Positions 8,152-15,953 of a DNA stretch of 64,000 bases are shown piece after piece. The position numbers and the translations under genes were made by a program. Within the stretch, counting starts at the first letter, position 1; each line of letters starts with the position of its first letter. This DNA is from Priestia aryabhattai (GTDB lineage Bacteria; Bacillota; Bacilli; Bacillales; Bacillaceae_H), in assembly GCF_023715685.1 (NCBI RefSeq), contig NZ_JAMBOQ010000002.1:744001-808000 (forward strand), in the 5' to 3' direction. The notes beneath the pieces are model-generated. The model saw nothing but the letters and a program-made list of their open reading frames with translations, searched no databases and had not been told where the DNA came from.

Positions 8152-8419
8152 AAAGAGGCTGGGACAAACGTATTTTAGATGAAGTGAAAAACGAACCATT
8201 AATCAACATGTTTGATTAGTGGTTCGTTTTTTTGTTGTGGTGAACGTAGGTTTTATCTGTTTAATTCCTTCTAGCAGTTGATTGGAGGGCAAGACGAAGA
8301 CTCCCGCGGAAAGCGAAGTCTGGCACGGAAATCAACTGCGGTGTCACAAGTGGTTCAGCTCATGTATCCCATTTGTTCGTCTTTAGATTGGATTCATTTT
8401 GTTATGTTTCAACCTCTTA
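8152..8419. repeat. Dispersed inverted-repeat element, short copy
   Basis: Ends are imperfect inverted repeats (AAGAGGCTGGGACAAA at 8153 and the complement of TTATGTTTCAACCTCTT at 8402-8418). Inside are a long hairpin (ACGAACCATTAATCAA, 8191-8206, with its complement at 8212-8227, followed by T7) and a second stem GCAGTTGAT/ATCAACTGC around 8274-8338. The same layout recurs at 45191-45525, where about 67 extra bases are present between ACTC and CCGCGGAAAGCG. It sits 10 bases beyond the stop of the permease gene and may act as its terminator. Confidence 0.75.
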
Positions 8420-8429
8420 TTTTAAAAAG

Positions 8430-9824
8430 TTACAATGTTTTTTCAGCAGCTTTTTGATGTACAAGAGAGGAAGATTTCGTTATTTCCTCTTCAGCGAAAT
8501 CCATTTCTGGAGGAGAAAGCTTAAATCCTTTTGTAAGAAAAGTTAAGTACACAAGTCCAATGGCAGTCCAGATGCTTCCTAGCACTAAGGCGTGTTTATC
8601 TAGATTAATAAAGAGATAGAAATCAAGGGCTGCTCCTATAGCTGGTACAAGAAAGTAAAGAAGAAAGCTATTCTTTCTTTCATTTTTTAACGTGAAGTAA
8701 TAGTGAAAAATGACCGATAGATTTACAAAAATAAATGTTAAAAATGCTCCAAAGTTAATAAAAGAAGTAGATGTACTTACATCAAGCTTAACGGCCAGTA
8801 ATGAAATGCCTCCTATGAGTAAAATATTCAATAGGGGTGTTTTTGACTTTCGATGAAGATAACCAAATATCTTAGCAGGAAGTACGCCATCTCTTCCCAT
8901 TGCAAATAACAAACGGGCTCCGCTTGTTTGAGCAGATAAGCCAGATGCGAATTGAGCAATAATTAATCCAGCTAGAAAAATAGAGCTAAATAAATTGCCG
9001 CCGATTTGTACGGCAATTTCAAATGCTGCTGAATCAATATTTTTAAAAGATGTATAGTCAGGATGAACAAGCTGTAGAAAATAAGAAGCTCCAATAAAAA
9101 TGATGCCTCCAATTAGTGTAATAAGAAAGATAGCTTTTGGCATTGTTTTTTCGGGATTAATGGTTTCTTCAGATAGAGTTGTAACAGCATCAAATCCTAA
9201 AAAAGAATAACAAGCAATAGAAGCGCCAGCGGCTACAAACGAAAATGTAAGATGCTCGTTCAAGAATGGGTTAAAACTAAAGAGCGCAAAGGGTGATGAA
9301 CCTTTTATAAGGTATATAATACTTAGTGAAATAAAAATACCGACTACGAGCAATTGGAAAATCATCATTAATGCATTAACGTTCGCTGCCGCTTTTAAGC
9401 CAATCATATTGATGACAGTTGTAATAAAAATAAAAGCTAGTACAAATGTCCAAAGAGGGATACTAGGAAAAGCTGTATGTAAATAAACGGCTCCTATAAG
9501 CCAAATAACCATAGGAAGAAACAGGTAGTCTAGTAAAACAGCCCATCCAATCATAAATCCGACATACGGATTTATGGATTTTCTTGTATAAGTATAAGCA
9601 GACCCTGCAATAGGAAAAGCTTTAGTCATTTTACCGTAGCTATAAGCCGTAAATAGCATAGCAGCTAAAGCCACTATATAAGCAGTGGAAACTAGTCCAT
9701 GGGTGGTTTCAGCTAACAAGCCATAAATACCAAATACAATCATTGGAGTCATATAAGCAAGTCCAAACAAAACAATATGTGACAACTTCAAAGTTGGAAC
9801 TGCCTGGTTTCTTTTTGTTTCCAT
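8430..9824 (-). CDS. APC-family amino acid/polyamine permease (PuuP/PlaP-like)
   Basis: 464-residue integral membrane transporter with about 12 hydrophobic segments. The APC-family opening is clear: [19 protein letters not shown], then [20 protein letters not shown] with the conserved helix-3 pattern, and [13 protein letters not shown] in the cytosolic loop. It resembles the putrescine/amino acid importers PuuP and PlaP. Start ATG has GGGAGG upstream. The gene lies 41 bases behind the CN-hydrolase and shares its sigma-54 promoter, so it probably imports the hydrolase's substrate or a related amide/amine. The exact substrate is not visible. Confidence 0.85.
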   Translation of the reverse strand: METKRNQAVPTLKLSHIVLFGLAYMTPMIVFGIYGLLAETTHGLVSTAYIVALAAMLFTAYSYGKMTKAFPIAGSAYTYTRKSINPYVGFMIGWAVLLDYLFLPMVIWLIGAVYLHTAFPSIPLWTFVLAFIFITTVINMIGLKAAANVNALMMIFQLLVVGIFISLSIIYLIKGSSPFALFSFNPFLNEHLTFSFVAAGASIACYSFLGFDAVTTLSEETINPEKTMPKAIFLITLIGGIIFIGASYFLQLVHPDYTSFKNIDSAAFEIAVQIGGNLFSSIFLAGLIIAQFASGLSAQTSGARLLFAMGRDGVLPAKIFGYLHRKSKTPLLNILLIGGISLLAVKLDVSTSTSFINFGAFLTFIFVNLSVIFHYYFTLKNERKNSFLLYFLVPAIGAALDFYLFINLDKHALVLGSIWTAIGLVYLTFLTKGFKLSPPEMDFAEEEITKSSSLVHQKAAEKTL

Positions 9825-9865
9825 CTTTGCGCCTCCCTTAAAAATTGTTTTTAATCTTCCTATAT

Positions 9866-10636
9866 CTATTTGTACAAATCCGCTCTTCTGTGCATAAGGT
9901 AATTAAGCTTCTGATCTTTTAATTCCTCTAAAGAAATAGCTACTGTTGATATTTGTTCCTTGCTACCCATTTTTAAAAGAACTTTTCCTTTACTGTTCAC
10001 GACTGCACTATGTCCAAAAAAGAATGTATCTTCTTCAGAGCCTATTCGATTGCATAGAGCAATTGGAAGTTCGTTTTCCATAGCACGGCTTTTTAAATAG
10101 GTTATTTGATAATGTTCGTAAGGGCTCATGTTAGCAAGCGGGATGATGAGTAAATCCGCTCCTTTTATTTTTAAAGTTCGGGCCACCTCAGGGAATTCAA
10201 GGTCATAGCAAATCATTAATCCAATGGTTCCGAATTTTGTTTTGAAAACAGGTAAAGTGTTGCCTGGACGGAAGATTTCAGCTTCCCTGTCAAAAAGATG
10301 TGTTTTTTGATACGTACCAATTACAGTTCCGGTATCATCTATAAGAGCAGATGTAATATGATAATGCCCGTTAGCTGTTACTTCAGGAAAAGATATAACG
10401 GCGTGGATGCTGTGATCCCTGCAGCTTTGTTGTAAAAGCTGTAAGCTTTCACCACTGACGGATTCAGCTAGTTCCTCAATATCATCCCAAATAAAATAAC
10501 CTGTTAAACAAAGTTCTGGAAAGACAATAAGGTCAGCCTGTTCGCTTGCAGCTTGCTTGATACATTCATTTATTTTCCGAATGTTTTCTTTTTTATTGCC
10601 TAGTAAAGGACAAAACTGAGCAATTGTAATATTCAC
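9866..10636 (-). CDS. Carbon-nitrogen hydrolase (nitrilase superfamily amidase)
   Basis: 256-residue cytosolic amidase of the nitrilase superfamily. The full catalytic set is present: Glu41 in FPELCLTG, Lys111 in YQKTHLFD and Cys143 in MICYDLEFPEVAR. It should hydrolyse a linear amide or carbamoyl-amine to the acid plus ammonia. GTG at 10636 is chosen because AGGAGGT lies 8 bases upstream and matches where the family alignment begins (NITIAQFCP). First gene of a two-gene operon with the permease, transcribed from a sigma-54 promoter about 40 bases upstream. It is a paralog of the hydrolase at 12151, with the same E-x-AESV-x-GE and PYEH motifs. Substrate unknown; polyamine- or amino acid-derived amide is a guess from the permease. 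Confidence 0.88.
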   Translation of the reverse strand: MNITIAQFCPLLGNKKENIRKINECIKQAASEQADLIVFPELCLTGYFIWDDIEELAESVSGESLQLLQQSCRDHSIHAVISFPEVTANGHYHITSALIDDTGTVIGTYQKTHLFDREAEIFRPGNTLPVFKTKFGTIGLMICYDLEFPEVARTLKIKGADLLIIPLANMSPYEHYQITYLKSRAMENELPIALCNRIGSEEDTFFFGHSAVVNSKGKVLLKMGSKEQISTVAISLEELKDQKLNYLMHRRADLYK

Positions 10637-10675
10637 TGTAAAATACCTCCTCATAATAGTTTTCACTATAAATAC

Positions 10676-10693
10676 AAGCAAGAAGTGTGCCAA
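10676..10693 (-). promoter_or_regulatory. Sigma-54 (SigL) -24/-12 promoter
   Basis: On the minus strand TTGGCACACTTCTTGCTT: -24 TTGGCAC and -12 TTGCT, with exactly 10 bases between the invariant GG and GC. This matches the sigma-54 consensus at all key positions. Transcription would start near 10666 and the hydrolase ribosome binding site is near 10645. Confidence 0.9.
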
Positions 10694-10734
10694 CGTATTT
10701 TTTCAATCAATTCTAATTTTTAATCTTTAAAAAG

Positions 10735-10849
10735 ATGAATTTTTTCATTATACTAATAGGGAGAAAAAGAGAATAAGTCATATTCTGCTTATACAGTTAT
10801 TTAAAAAGCTAAGATGATGATTTTTATCATCAATGATGCGATTTTTCAT
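10735..10849. promoter_or_regulatory. Candidate upstream activating sites for the sigma-54 activator
   Basis: Three AT-cored palindrome-like 14-mers of form ATG-N8-CAT: ATGAATTTTTTCAT (10735-10748), ATGATTTTTATCAT (10817-10830) and ATGCGATTTTTCAT (10836-10849). They lie roughly 45-160 bp upstream of the -24 element, the usual enhancer distance, and between that promoter and the activator gene. Inferred to be binding sites of the activator's C-terminal HTH. Confidence 0.45.
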
Positions 10850-10878
10850 TAGGAACAATAGAAAGGAGGAAATGCATA

Positions 10879-12138
10879 ATGAGGAATTCTTCAATAGGTA
10901 CCTGCGAATCAATAGTAGTCATCACAAATCATGAAGGACGCATTGATACCGTATCTATAAATAATAAACAAACCAGTCGCTTATCGTTGTTTCAAAAAAA
11001 TATGTTATTTGAAGAAGTTCAGTGGAAAAAGGTCTTTACTGCTGCTCCAGATGACTCTACTCAGTTATTAAACACCTATGAGGGAAGAACCTATCTGTTT
11101 ACTCTCCACTTTGTCCAAGCGAACTCTTACATAAATCAAATCGTAACATTAGTGAATATATCTCAAAGCATGTTTAACCCTTATTCAAATGAAGGTCAGC
11201 ATAAAACCGATGAGTTGATTATGGAATCACCTGCTATGAAACGAATTGGTAAAATTATTGAAACAATTGCTCATGTAGGCTCTACTGTTCTTCTACTAGG
11301 TGAATCGGGAGTAGGCAAAAGTCAAATTGCTAAATTTATTCATAGAACTAGTACACGTTCAAAGCATTCTTTTATTTCTGTTAATTGCGGTGCTATTCCA
11401 GAAAGTTTAATCGAATCAGAGTTATTTGGGTATGAAGAAGGAACTTTTACAGGCGGAAAAAAAGGAGGAAAGGTCGGCTTATTTGAAGCTGCTCATAAAG
11501 GAACAATTTTTCTAGATGAAATTGCGGAATTTCCTTTAAACCTACAAGCAAAACTGCTAGGTGTTTTGCAAGAAAGCGCGGTGCGGAAAGTAGGAAGTAC
11601 AGAAGAAAAGAAAGTAGATGTGCGAGTAATTGCTGCAACAAATAAAAATCTACAGGAGCTTGTTGAGAAAAAATTATTTCGTGAAGATTTGTTCTATAGG
11701 CTTAATGTCGTACCGCTCACTATTCCGCCTCTTAGGGAGCGAGAAAAGGACATACATATCTTAATTGATTATTTTCTGTTTAAATACAATACAAAATATC
11801 ACCTTCAAAAAGAAATTAATGATGAAGTAAAACAAGAACTTATCCAATATAAATGGCCGGGAAACATAAGGGAATTGGAAAACACGATAGAAAGAATTGT
11901 CGTAACAAATATGACTGAAAAAGAAGTGTTAGAAGAAAAAAATATACGTGAAAACGTTTGGTCCTTTTCTTCTGAAGCACCAATATCTTTAAAAGAAGCT
12001 AAAAGACAAGTAGAAAAAGAATTAATTTTAAAAGCTTACGGTGAATACAAAAGTACTTACAAAGTAGCAGAAGTATTGCAGGTTGATCAGTCTACTATTT
12101 CAAAAAAGTTAAAAGTATACAAAAAAGAAGGTTTTTAA
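10879..12138 (+). CDS. Sigma-54-dependent transcriptional activator (bEBP)
   Basis: 419-residue enhancer-binding protein. Residues 1-110 are a short N-terminal region with a weak PAS-like look (VVITNHEGRIDTVSINN; YLFTLHFVQAN), without a receiver Asp. Residues ~112-345 are the AAA+ domain: Walker A GESGVGKS (141-148), loop 1, Walker B FLDEIAEF (211-218), VRVIAATN and the WPGNIRELENTIER segment. The C-terminus is a Fis-like HTH (STYKVAEVLQVDQSTISKKL). Loop 1 is GTFTGG (188-193) rather than GAFTGA. ATG at 10879 follows GGAGG. It almost certainly activates the divergent hydrolase-permease operon, whose sigma-54 promoter is the only one seen here. The next gene begins 12 bases on and is co-transcribed. 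Confidence 0.9.
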   Translation: MRNSSIGTCESIVVITNHEGRIDTVSINNKQTSRLSLFQKNMLFEEVQWKKVFTAAPDDSTQLLNTYEGRTYLFTLHFVQANSYINQIVTLVNISQSMFNPYSNEGQHKTDELIMESPAMKRIGKIIETIAHVGSTVLLLGESGVGKSQIAKFIHRTSTRSKHSFISVNCGAIPESLIESELFGYEEGTFTGGKKGGKVGLFEAAHKGTIFLDEIAEFPLNLQAKLLGVLQESAVRKVGSTEEKKVDVRVIAATNKNLQELVEKKLFREDLFYRLNVVPLTIPPLREREKDIHILIDYFLFKYNTKYHLQKEINDEVKQELIQYKWPGNIRELENTIERIVVTNMTEKEVLEEKNIRENVWSFSSEAPISLKEAKRQVEKELILKAYGEYKSTYKVAEVLQVDQSTISKKLKVYKKEGF

Positions 12139-12150
12139 AGAGGTGAAGGG

Positions 12151-12945
12151 ATGCGTCAATTAAAAATTGCATTAGCCCAGCTTAGAAGCAATTTGCATGA
12201 TAAAAATAAAAATTTAAAGAGAGTTTTTGGAACAATGGAAGCGGCTAAAAATCAAGGTGCGGATTTTGTGTTATTCCCTGAATTATTTTTGACTGGTTTT
12301 TTGTTAAATGAACAAGTGGAGGAATTAGCTGAATCAGTAGAAGGAGAATTAATCACAAAAGTAAAAAAGTATGCTAAAGAATTACAAATAGGAGTTATTC
12401 TTGGTTTTCCAGAAAGGCACCACTTTAAAATATATAATTCCGCTGTATTTATTAATAAGGAAGGTGAGATAGTAGGAACTTATCGTAAAATTCACCTTTT
12501 TGATCATGAAAATTTATATTTTACTTCTGGAGATAGTATACCGGTCTTTGATACACCTCAAGGAAAGTTTGGAGTGATGATTACATATGATATGGAATTT
12601 CCTGAAGTGGCGCGAATTCTAGCGTTAAAAGGAGCCGAAGTTGTCTTTGTTCTTTGTGCGAACATGATTCCTTACGAGCATCATCAGCACATTTATTTGA
12701 GGTCAAGAGCTTTAGAAAATCATATTTTTATTGCAGCTGCTAATAAAGTTGGATTAGAAGACGACTATGTCTATTTTGGTGAAAGTGAAGTTATTAATCC
12801 TAATGGGCACTGTGTGTTTAAATCTCTTAATAATGAGGACCTTGCGATTGTTGACATAGACCTATCGTCTTCGGCAAGTTCAAAGGAAATCTTGAACTAT
12901 TTGGATAATCGAAAGTCAGAGTTATACAGAAGAGAAGGGTTATAA
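12151..12945 (+). CDS. Nitrilase-superfamily protein lacking the catalytic cysteine
   Basis: 264-residue full-length CN-hydrolase fold, close paralog of the product of 9866-10636. Two of the three catalytic residues are kept, Glu44 in FPELFLTG and Lys113 in YRKIHLFD, but the nucleophile is replaced: GVMITYDMEFPEVAR has Thr145 (codon ACA at 12583-12585) where the paralog has Cys in MICYD. It should therefore be inactive as an amidase unless Thr can serve, but the fold and substrate pocket seem intact. The gene is co-transcribed with the sigma-54 activator, so a ligand-sensing or activator-binding role is plausible. No frameshift or other decay is seen. Confidence 0.85.
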   Translation: MRQLKIALAQLRSNLHDKNKNLKRVFGTMEAAKNQGADFVLFPELFLTGFLLNEQVEELAESVEGELITKVKKYAKELQIGVILGFPERHHFKIYNSAVFINKEGEIVGTYRKIHLFDHENLYFTSGDSIPVFDTPQGKFGVMITYDMEFPEVARILALKGAEVVFVLCANMIPYEHHQHIYLRSRALENHIFIAAANKVGLEDDYVYFGESEVINPNGHCVFKSLNNEDLAIVDIDLSSSASSKEILNYLDNRKSELYRREGL

Positions 12946-12971
12946 GAGTTCTTTATTAAAGAAAGCTGCTA

Positions 12972-13844
12972 TTACTTTTTCATAGCAACTAAGCGAGCAG
13001 TGTGACTCGCGGAGCTTGCGTGAATGGTCTTCCCTATTTTTGTTGATGTTTGCACCCAATTCACTTCATCCGGATAATTCGTAATCACTCCGTCACTTTT
13101 TGTTTTCCACAAAAATGAAGCGGGAAGCCGCTTGTTTCCAGACCACGGTGATATTTTCATTCCGGCAGAATGGACTTGGTGGATGAGAGTAGGCGTTAGT
13201 ATGTCATAAGACGGGTTAAAGTAAGTGGCAAAGGCGGCAAATTGCTGGATTGAGTTTGGGTTTGCATCTTGTTCTGAAGAAGTTAGTATGCCTATAGGAA
13301 CGTTTGGGAGAAGCTCATGCATTTTTTTCATGGACGAAACGTTAAAAGACTGAATGATAACGTGATCGAGCTGTCGTTTGTTGATTTCAAAAGCTACTTT
13401 TCTTTCAATTCCAGAATAAAGTTCCGGGGCTTTTAACTCTATTAATATACCGATTTTTCCTTGAAATTCATCTAACACTTGTGAAAGAGTTGGAATTTTT
13501 TCATTTGCAAAAGAATCATTTTTCCAGCTTCCTGCATCCAAGCGCTGAAGCTCAGCGTACGTTAACTCTCGAACGTGTCCGCTTCCGTTTGTCGTTCGGT
13601 CTACGGTACGGTCATGCATAATAACGAGTACACCGTCTTTGCTTTGCTGCACGTCAAGTTCAATGTAGTCAGCATTCATTTCTAGCGCTTGGTGAAAAGC
13701 AGCCATTGTATTTTCAGGTGCGTAAGCAGAGGCTCCTCGATGCGCAATGTTTGTGAGTTTTTCTTCCGTGCGTGCAAAAGCAGAAGAGGCGATTGAACAG
13801 CATAACAAAGCGACTGCGCTTAGACCAGCTAAATATTTTTTCAT
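12972..13844 (-). CDS. Secreted glycerophosphodiester phosphodiesterase
   Basis: 290-residue exported enzyme that splits glycerophosphodiesters into glycerol-3-phosphate and an alcohol. Signal peptide MKKYLAGLSAVALLCCSIA with an AFA cleavage site around residue 24. The GDPD core begins NIAHRGASAYAPENTMAAF, with the catalytic HR, the E-x-D pair in YIELDVQQSKDG and the second His in VIMHDRTVDRTT; the barrel closes with KSDGVITNYPDE. AGGAGAG precedes the ATG. Stands alone between a sigma-54 operon and endonuclease V; a cre-like site lies about 75 bp upstream. Confidence 0.9.
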   Translation of the reverse strand: MKKYLAGLSAVALLCCSIASSAFARTEEKLTNIAHRGASAYAPENTMAAFHQALEMNADYIELDVQQSKDGVLVIMHDRTVDRTTNGSGHVRELTYAELQRLDAGSWKNDSFANEKIPTLSQVLDEFQGKIGILIELKAPELYSGIERKVAFEINKRQLDHVIIQSFNVSSMKKMHELLPNVPIGILTSSEQDANPNSIQQFAAFATYFNPSYDILTPTLIHQVHSAGMKISPWSGNKRLPASFLWKTKSDGVITNYPDEVNWVQTSTKIGKTIHASSASHTARLVAMKK

Positions 13845-13918
13845 TACGTTTCTCTCCTATGCGTTGGTATAGAAATAGCGTAACGAAAAAATGTGATACT
13901 GATATAGAGAAAGTATGT

Positions 13919-13932
13919 AGAAAGCGTTGACA
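13919..13932 (-). promoter_or_regulatory. Candidate cre (CcpA) site upstream of GDPD gene
   Basis: AGAAAGCGTTGACA differs from TGWAANCGNTNWCA only in the first base. It lies in the leader of the divergent GDPD gene; carbon catabolite control of glycerophosphodiester use would make sense. Not verified. Confidence 0.4.
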
Positions 13933-14112
13933 TTTCGTAAAGAAAAATAGGGACTTTTTCATAGTGATGTTTACAAAAAATGCGTAAAAGAATAGTAAAT
14001 TTAATCAAATTTTAAGGAAACAGAGCTATAATAAAAGGCGTGAAAAAAAGAATAGGAATTTCTTAGAAAATAGTTGTATAATAGTTTAGTCAGTCAATGA
14101 AAGGAATGAAAC

Positions 14113-14832
14113 ATGGATATTCAGTACATACATACGTTTACGATGCAAACAAAAGAGGAGTGCCGGACGCTTCAGCAAAAGCTAAAAGCACAAATCGATT
14201 TAACATCACGCGTCAAAATGACGCATATACATAACTGTGCTGGTGTTGATGTTGCGTATTGGGAGGAAAACGGCGTATCCTACGGAGCGTGCAGCATTGT
14301 AGTGGTTGATTATCAGATGAAAAACGTTGTGGAAAAAGTGCACAGTGTAGGAGAAGTAACCGTTCCTTATCTTCCTGGGTTTCTAGCTTTTCGAGAGCTT
14401 CCTTTAATTCTTGAAGCGGCTAAAAAACTTCAAATAGAGCCCGATGTGTTTTTATTTGATGGCAACGGATATTTGCACTATGAGCACATGGGAGTAGCCA
14501 CACATGCTTCGTTTTTTCTCAATAAACCTACCGTGGGAATTGGGAAAAGCTATTTGAAAATCAATGGACATGATTACGTTATGCCGGACGCTTCAGCAGG
14601 CGCTTATGAAGATATTGTGATTGATGACGAAGTTTATGGTAGAGTAGTAAGGACGGCAAAAGGGGTAAAACCTATTTTTCTGTCGTGCGGAAATTATATT
14701 GATTTGGACATGTCGTATCAGCTCATGATGCATTTTATCTCAAAAGAAAGTAAGCTTCCGATTCCGGTCCGCCTAGCAGATCTGCATACGCATGAGCTGC
14801 CGAAAAAATACCGGCAGTCAGCAGGGAAGTAA
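14113..14832 (+). CDS. nfi: Endonuclease V (deoxyinosine 3' endonuclease)
   Basis: 239-residue DNA repair enzyme that nicks next to deoxyinosine and other deaminated bases. Family motifs in order: GVDVAYW with the first metal-binding Asp, VTVPYLPGFLAFRELP, FLFDGNGYLHYEHMGVATHA with the second Asp and the family Asn/His, and the active-site lysine region GIGKS. Size fits the family (B. subtilis YwqL is the counterpart; there it lies beside the ywqHIJK toxin operon, and here 9 kb from the related locus). ATG at 14113 with GAAAGG upstream. Confidence 0.9.
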   Translation: MDIQYIHTFTMQTKEECRTLQQKLKAQIDLTSRVKMTHIHNCAGVDVAYWEENGVSYGACSIVVVDYQMKNVVEKVHSVGEVTVPYLPGFLAFRELPLILEAAKKLQIEPDVFLFDGNGYLHYEHMGVATHASFFLNKPTVGIGKSYLKINGHDYVMPDASAGAYEDIVIDDEVYGRVVRTAKGVKPIFLSCGNYIDLDMSYQLMMHFISKESKLPIPVRLADLHTHELPKKYRQSAGK

Positions 14833-14926
14833 GCTGTTCATAATGAGTTCATAGTTTCCTTTTATACTGATGGTTGGAATATAGTAGTAGTGTAAAATTA
14901 TTAAAGAATGAGTAAGGTGATTAAAG

Positions 14927-15520
14927 GTGAGTTCATTTATTACGAGTATTTTGGATTTTCTAACGAGCCTTGGCTATTTAGGTATTGCGCTCGGCTTAAT
15001 GATTGAAATCATTCCAAGTGAAATTGTACTAGCCTACGGGGGGTATATGATTTCTCAAGGCATGATTAGTTTTCCTGGAGCAGTCATTGCTGGAATTATT
15101 GGCGGAACGATTGCACAGTGGTTTTTATATTGGATTGGAGCCTACGGAGGACGTCCGTTTCTTCAAAAATACGGGAAGTACTTATTCATTCATGATAAGC
15201 ATATTGATCTTGCGGAAAACTGGTTTAATAAATACGGTGCGGGTGTTGTTTTCTCTGCTCGTTTTGTACCGGTTGTTCGACATGCGATTTCGATCCCTGC
15301 AGGTATTGCTAAAATGCCGTTTTGGAAATTTACGTCTTTAACCGTGTTAGCGATGATTCCTTGGTCGATTTTATTTATTTACTTAGGCGGAAAGCTGGGC
15401 GAGAACTGGGCGAACATTGAAGACGTAGCAAGCAAATATACGCTGCCGTTTGTGGTTGCGGCATTTGTTATTATTGTTCTTTATTTCGTGTTCAAACGCA
15501 CGCGTACAAAGCGCGTATAA
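14927..15520 (+). CDS. DedA/SNARE-associated family membrane protein
   Basis: 197-residue inner membrane protein of the DedA (VTT domain) family, whose members act in lipid (undecaprenyl-phosphate or phosphatidylethanolamine) flipping and membrane homeostasis. Signature segments: GLMIEIIPSEIVLAYGGYM, FLYWIGAYGGRPFLQKYGKY, and the hallmark FSARFVPVVRHAISIPAGIA. GTG at 14927 follows AAGGTGAT. Ends in an Arg/Lys-rich cytosolic tail. Which lipid it moves cannot be said. Confidence 0.88.
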   Translation: MSSFITSILDFLTSLGYLGIALGLMIEIIPSEIVLAYGGYMISQGMISFPGAVIAGIIGGTIAQWFLYWIGAYGGRPFLQKYGKYLFIHDKHIDLAENWFNKYGAGVVFSARFVPVVRHAISIPAGIAKMPFWKFTSLTVLAMIPWSILFIYLGGKLGENWANIEDVASKYTLPFVVAAFVIIVLYFVFKRTRTKRV

Positions 15521-15536
15521 TATCGTTTTCGGACTA

Positions 15537-15565
15537 AAAGCATGGCAAGAAGCCATGCTTTTTTT
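15537..15565 (+). terminator. Terminator after DedA gene
   Basis: AAAGCATGGC / GCCATGCTTT stem with a 5-base loop and trailing T run. Confidence 0.85.
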
Positions 15566-15654
15566 GTATGAGCAAAAAGAAGCTCTTTTATTTGCTCATG
15601 ACTTCTTCAAGTGCTATTATTTTTCATACGCACTAAAAAAGGAGACGATTTAAC

Positions 15655-15939
15655 GTGGTACAAGAAATTGTATTAAATGATACGCCTATTCAAATTTACA
15701 GCTATGAACAAGAGATTGTAAAAGGCAAAACGAAAATTTCAGTTGATTTTAAAGTAACCAGTGAGGAATATCATGATATTACCACACTGTTGTATAAAGG
15801 TACTTTTCATGTGAATGTGCCGGAAGAAGACTTAGATTTCCAAGGAACGATTCATCAGTACTCCACGTCTTTTACAAATTTATATGAAAAAGGACAGGTA
15901 GGGGATTTTTCATTAAGTTTAATTGAAGTGAACGAATAA
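15655..15939 (+). CDS. YkvR-like protein (DUF3219)
   Basis: 94-residue soluble beta-rich protein matching the DUF3219/YkvR family of Bacillus: VQEIVLNDTPIQIYSYEQEI, ISVDFKVTSEEYHDITTLLY, then FHVNVPEEDLDFQGTIHQY. GTG at 15655 has AAGGAG 13 bases upstream. Only 15 bases separate it from the luciferase-like oxidoreductase gene, so they probably form an operon. Function of the family is unknown. Confidence 0.8.
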   Translation: MVQEIVLNDTPIQIYSYEQEIVKGKTKISVDFKVTSEEYHDITTLLYKGTFHVNVPEEDLDFQGTIHQYSTSFTNLYEKGQVGDFSLSLIEVNE

Positions 15940-15953
15940 GGAGCAGATGCGTG

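Noticed and set aside
8152-8419. Insertion sequence or transposase relic
   Set aside because: No coding potential and no target duplication seen; the length and folded structure fit a small non-coding repeat better.
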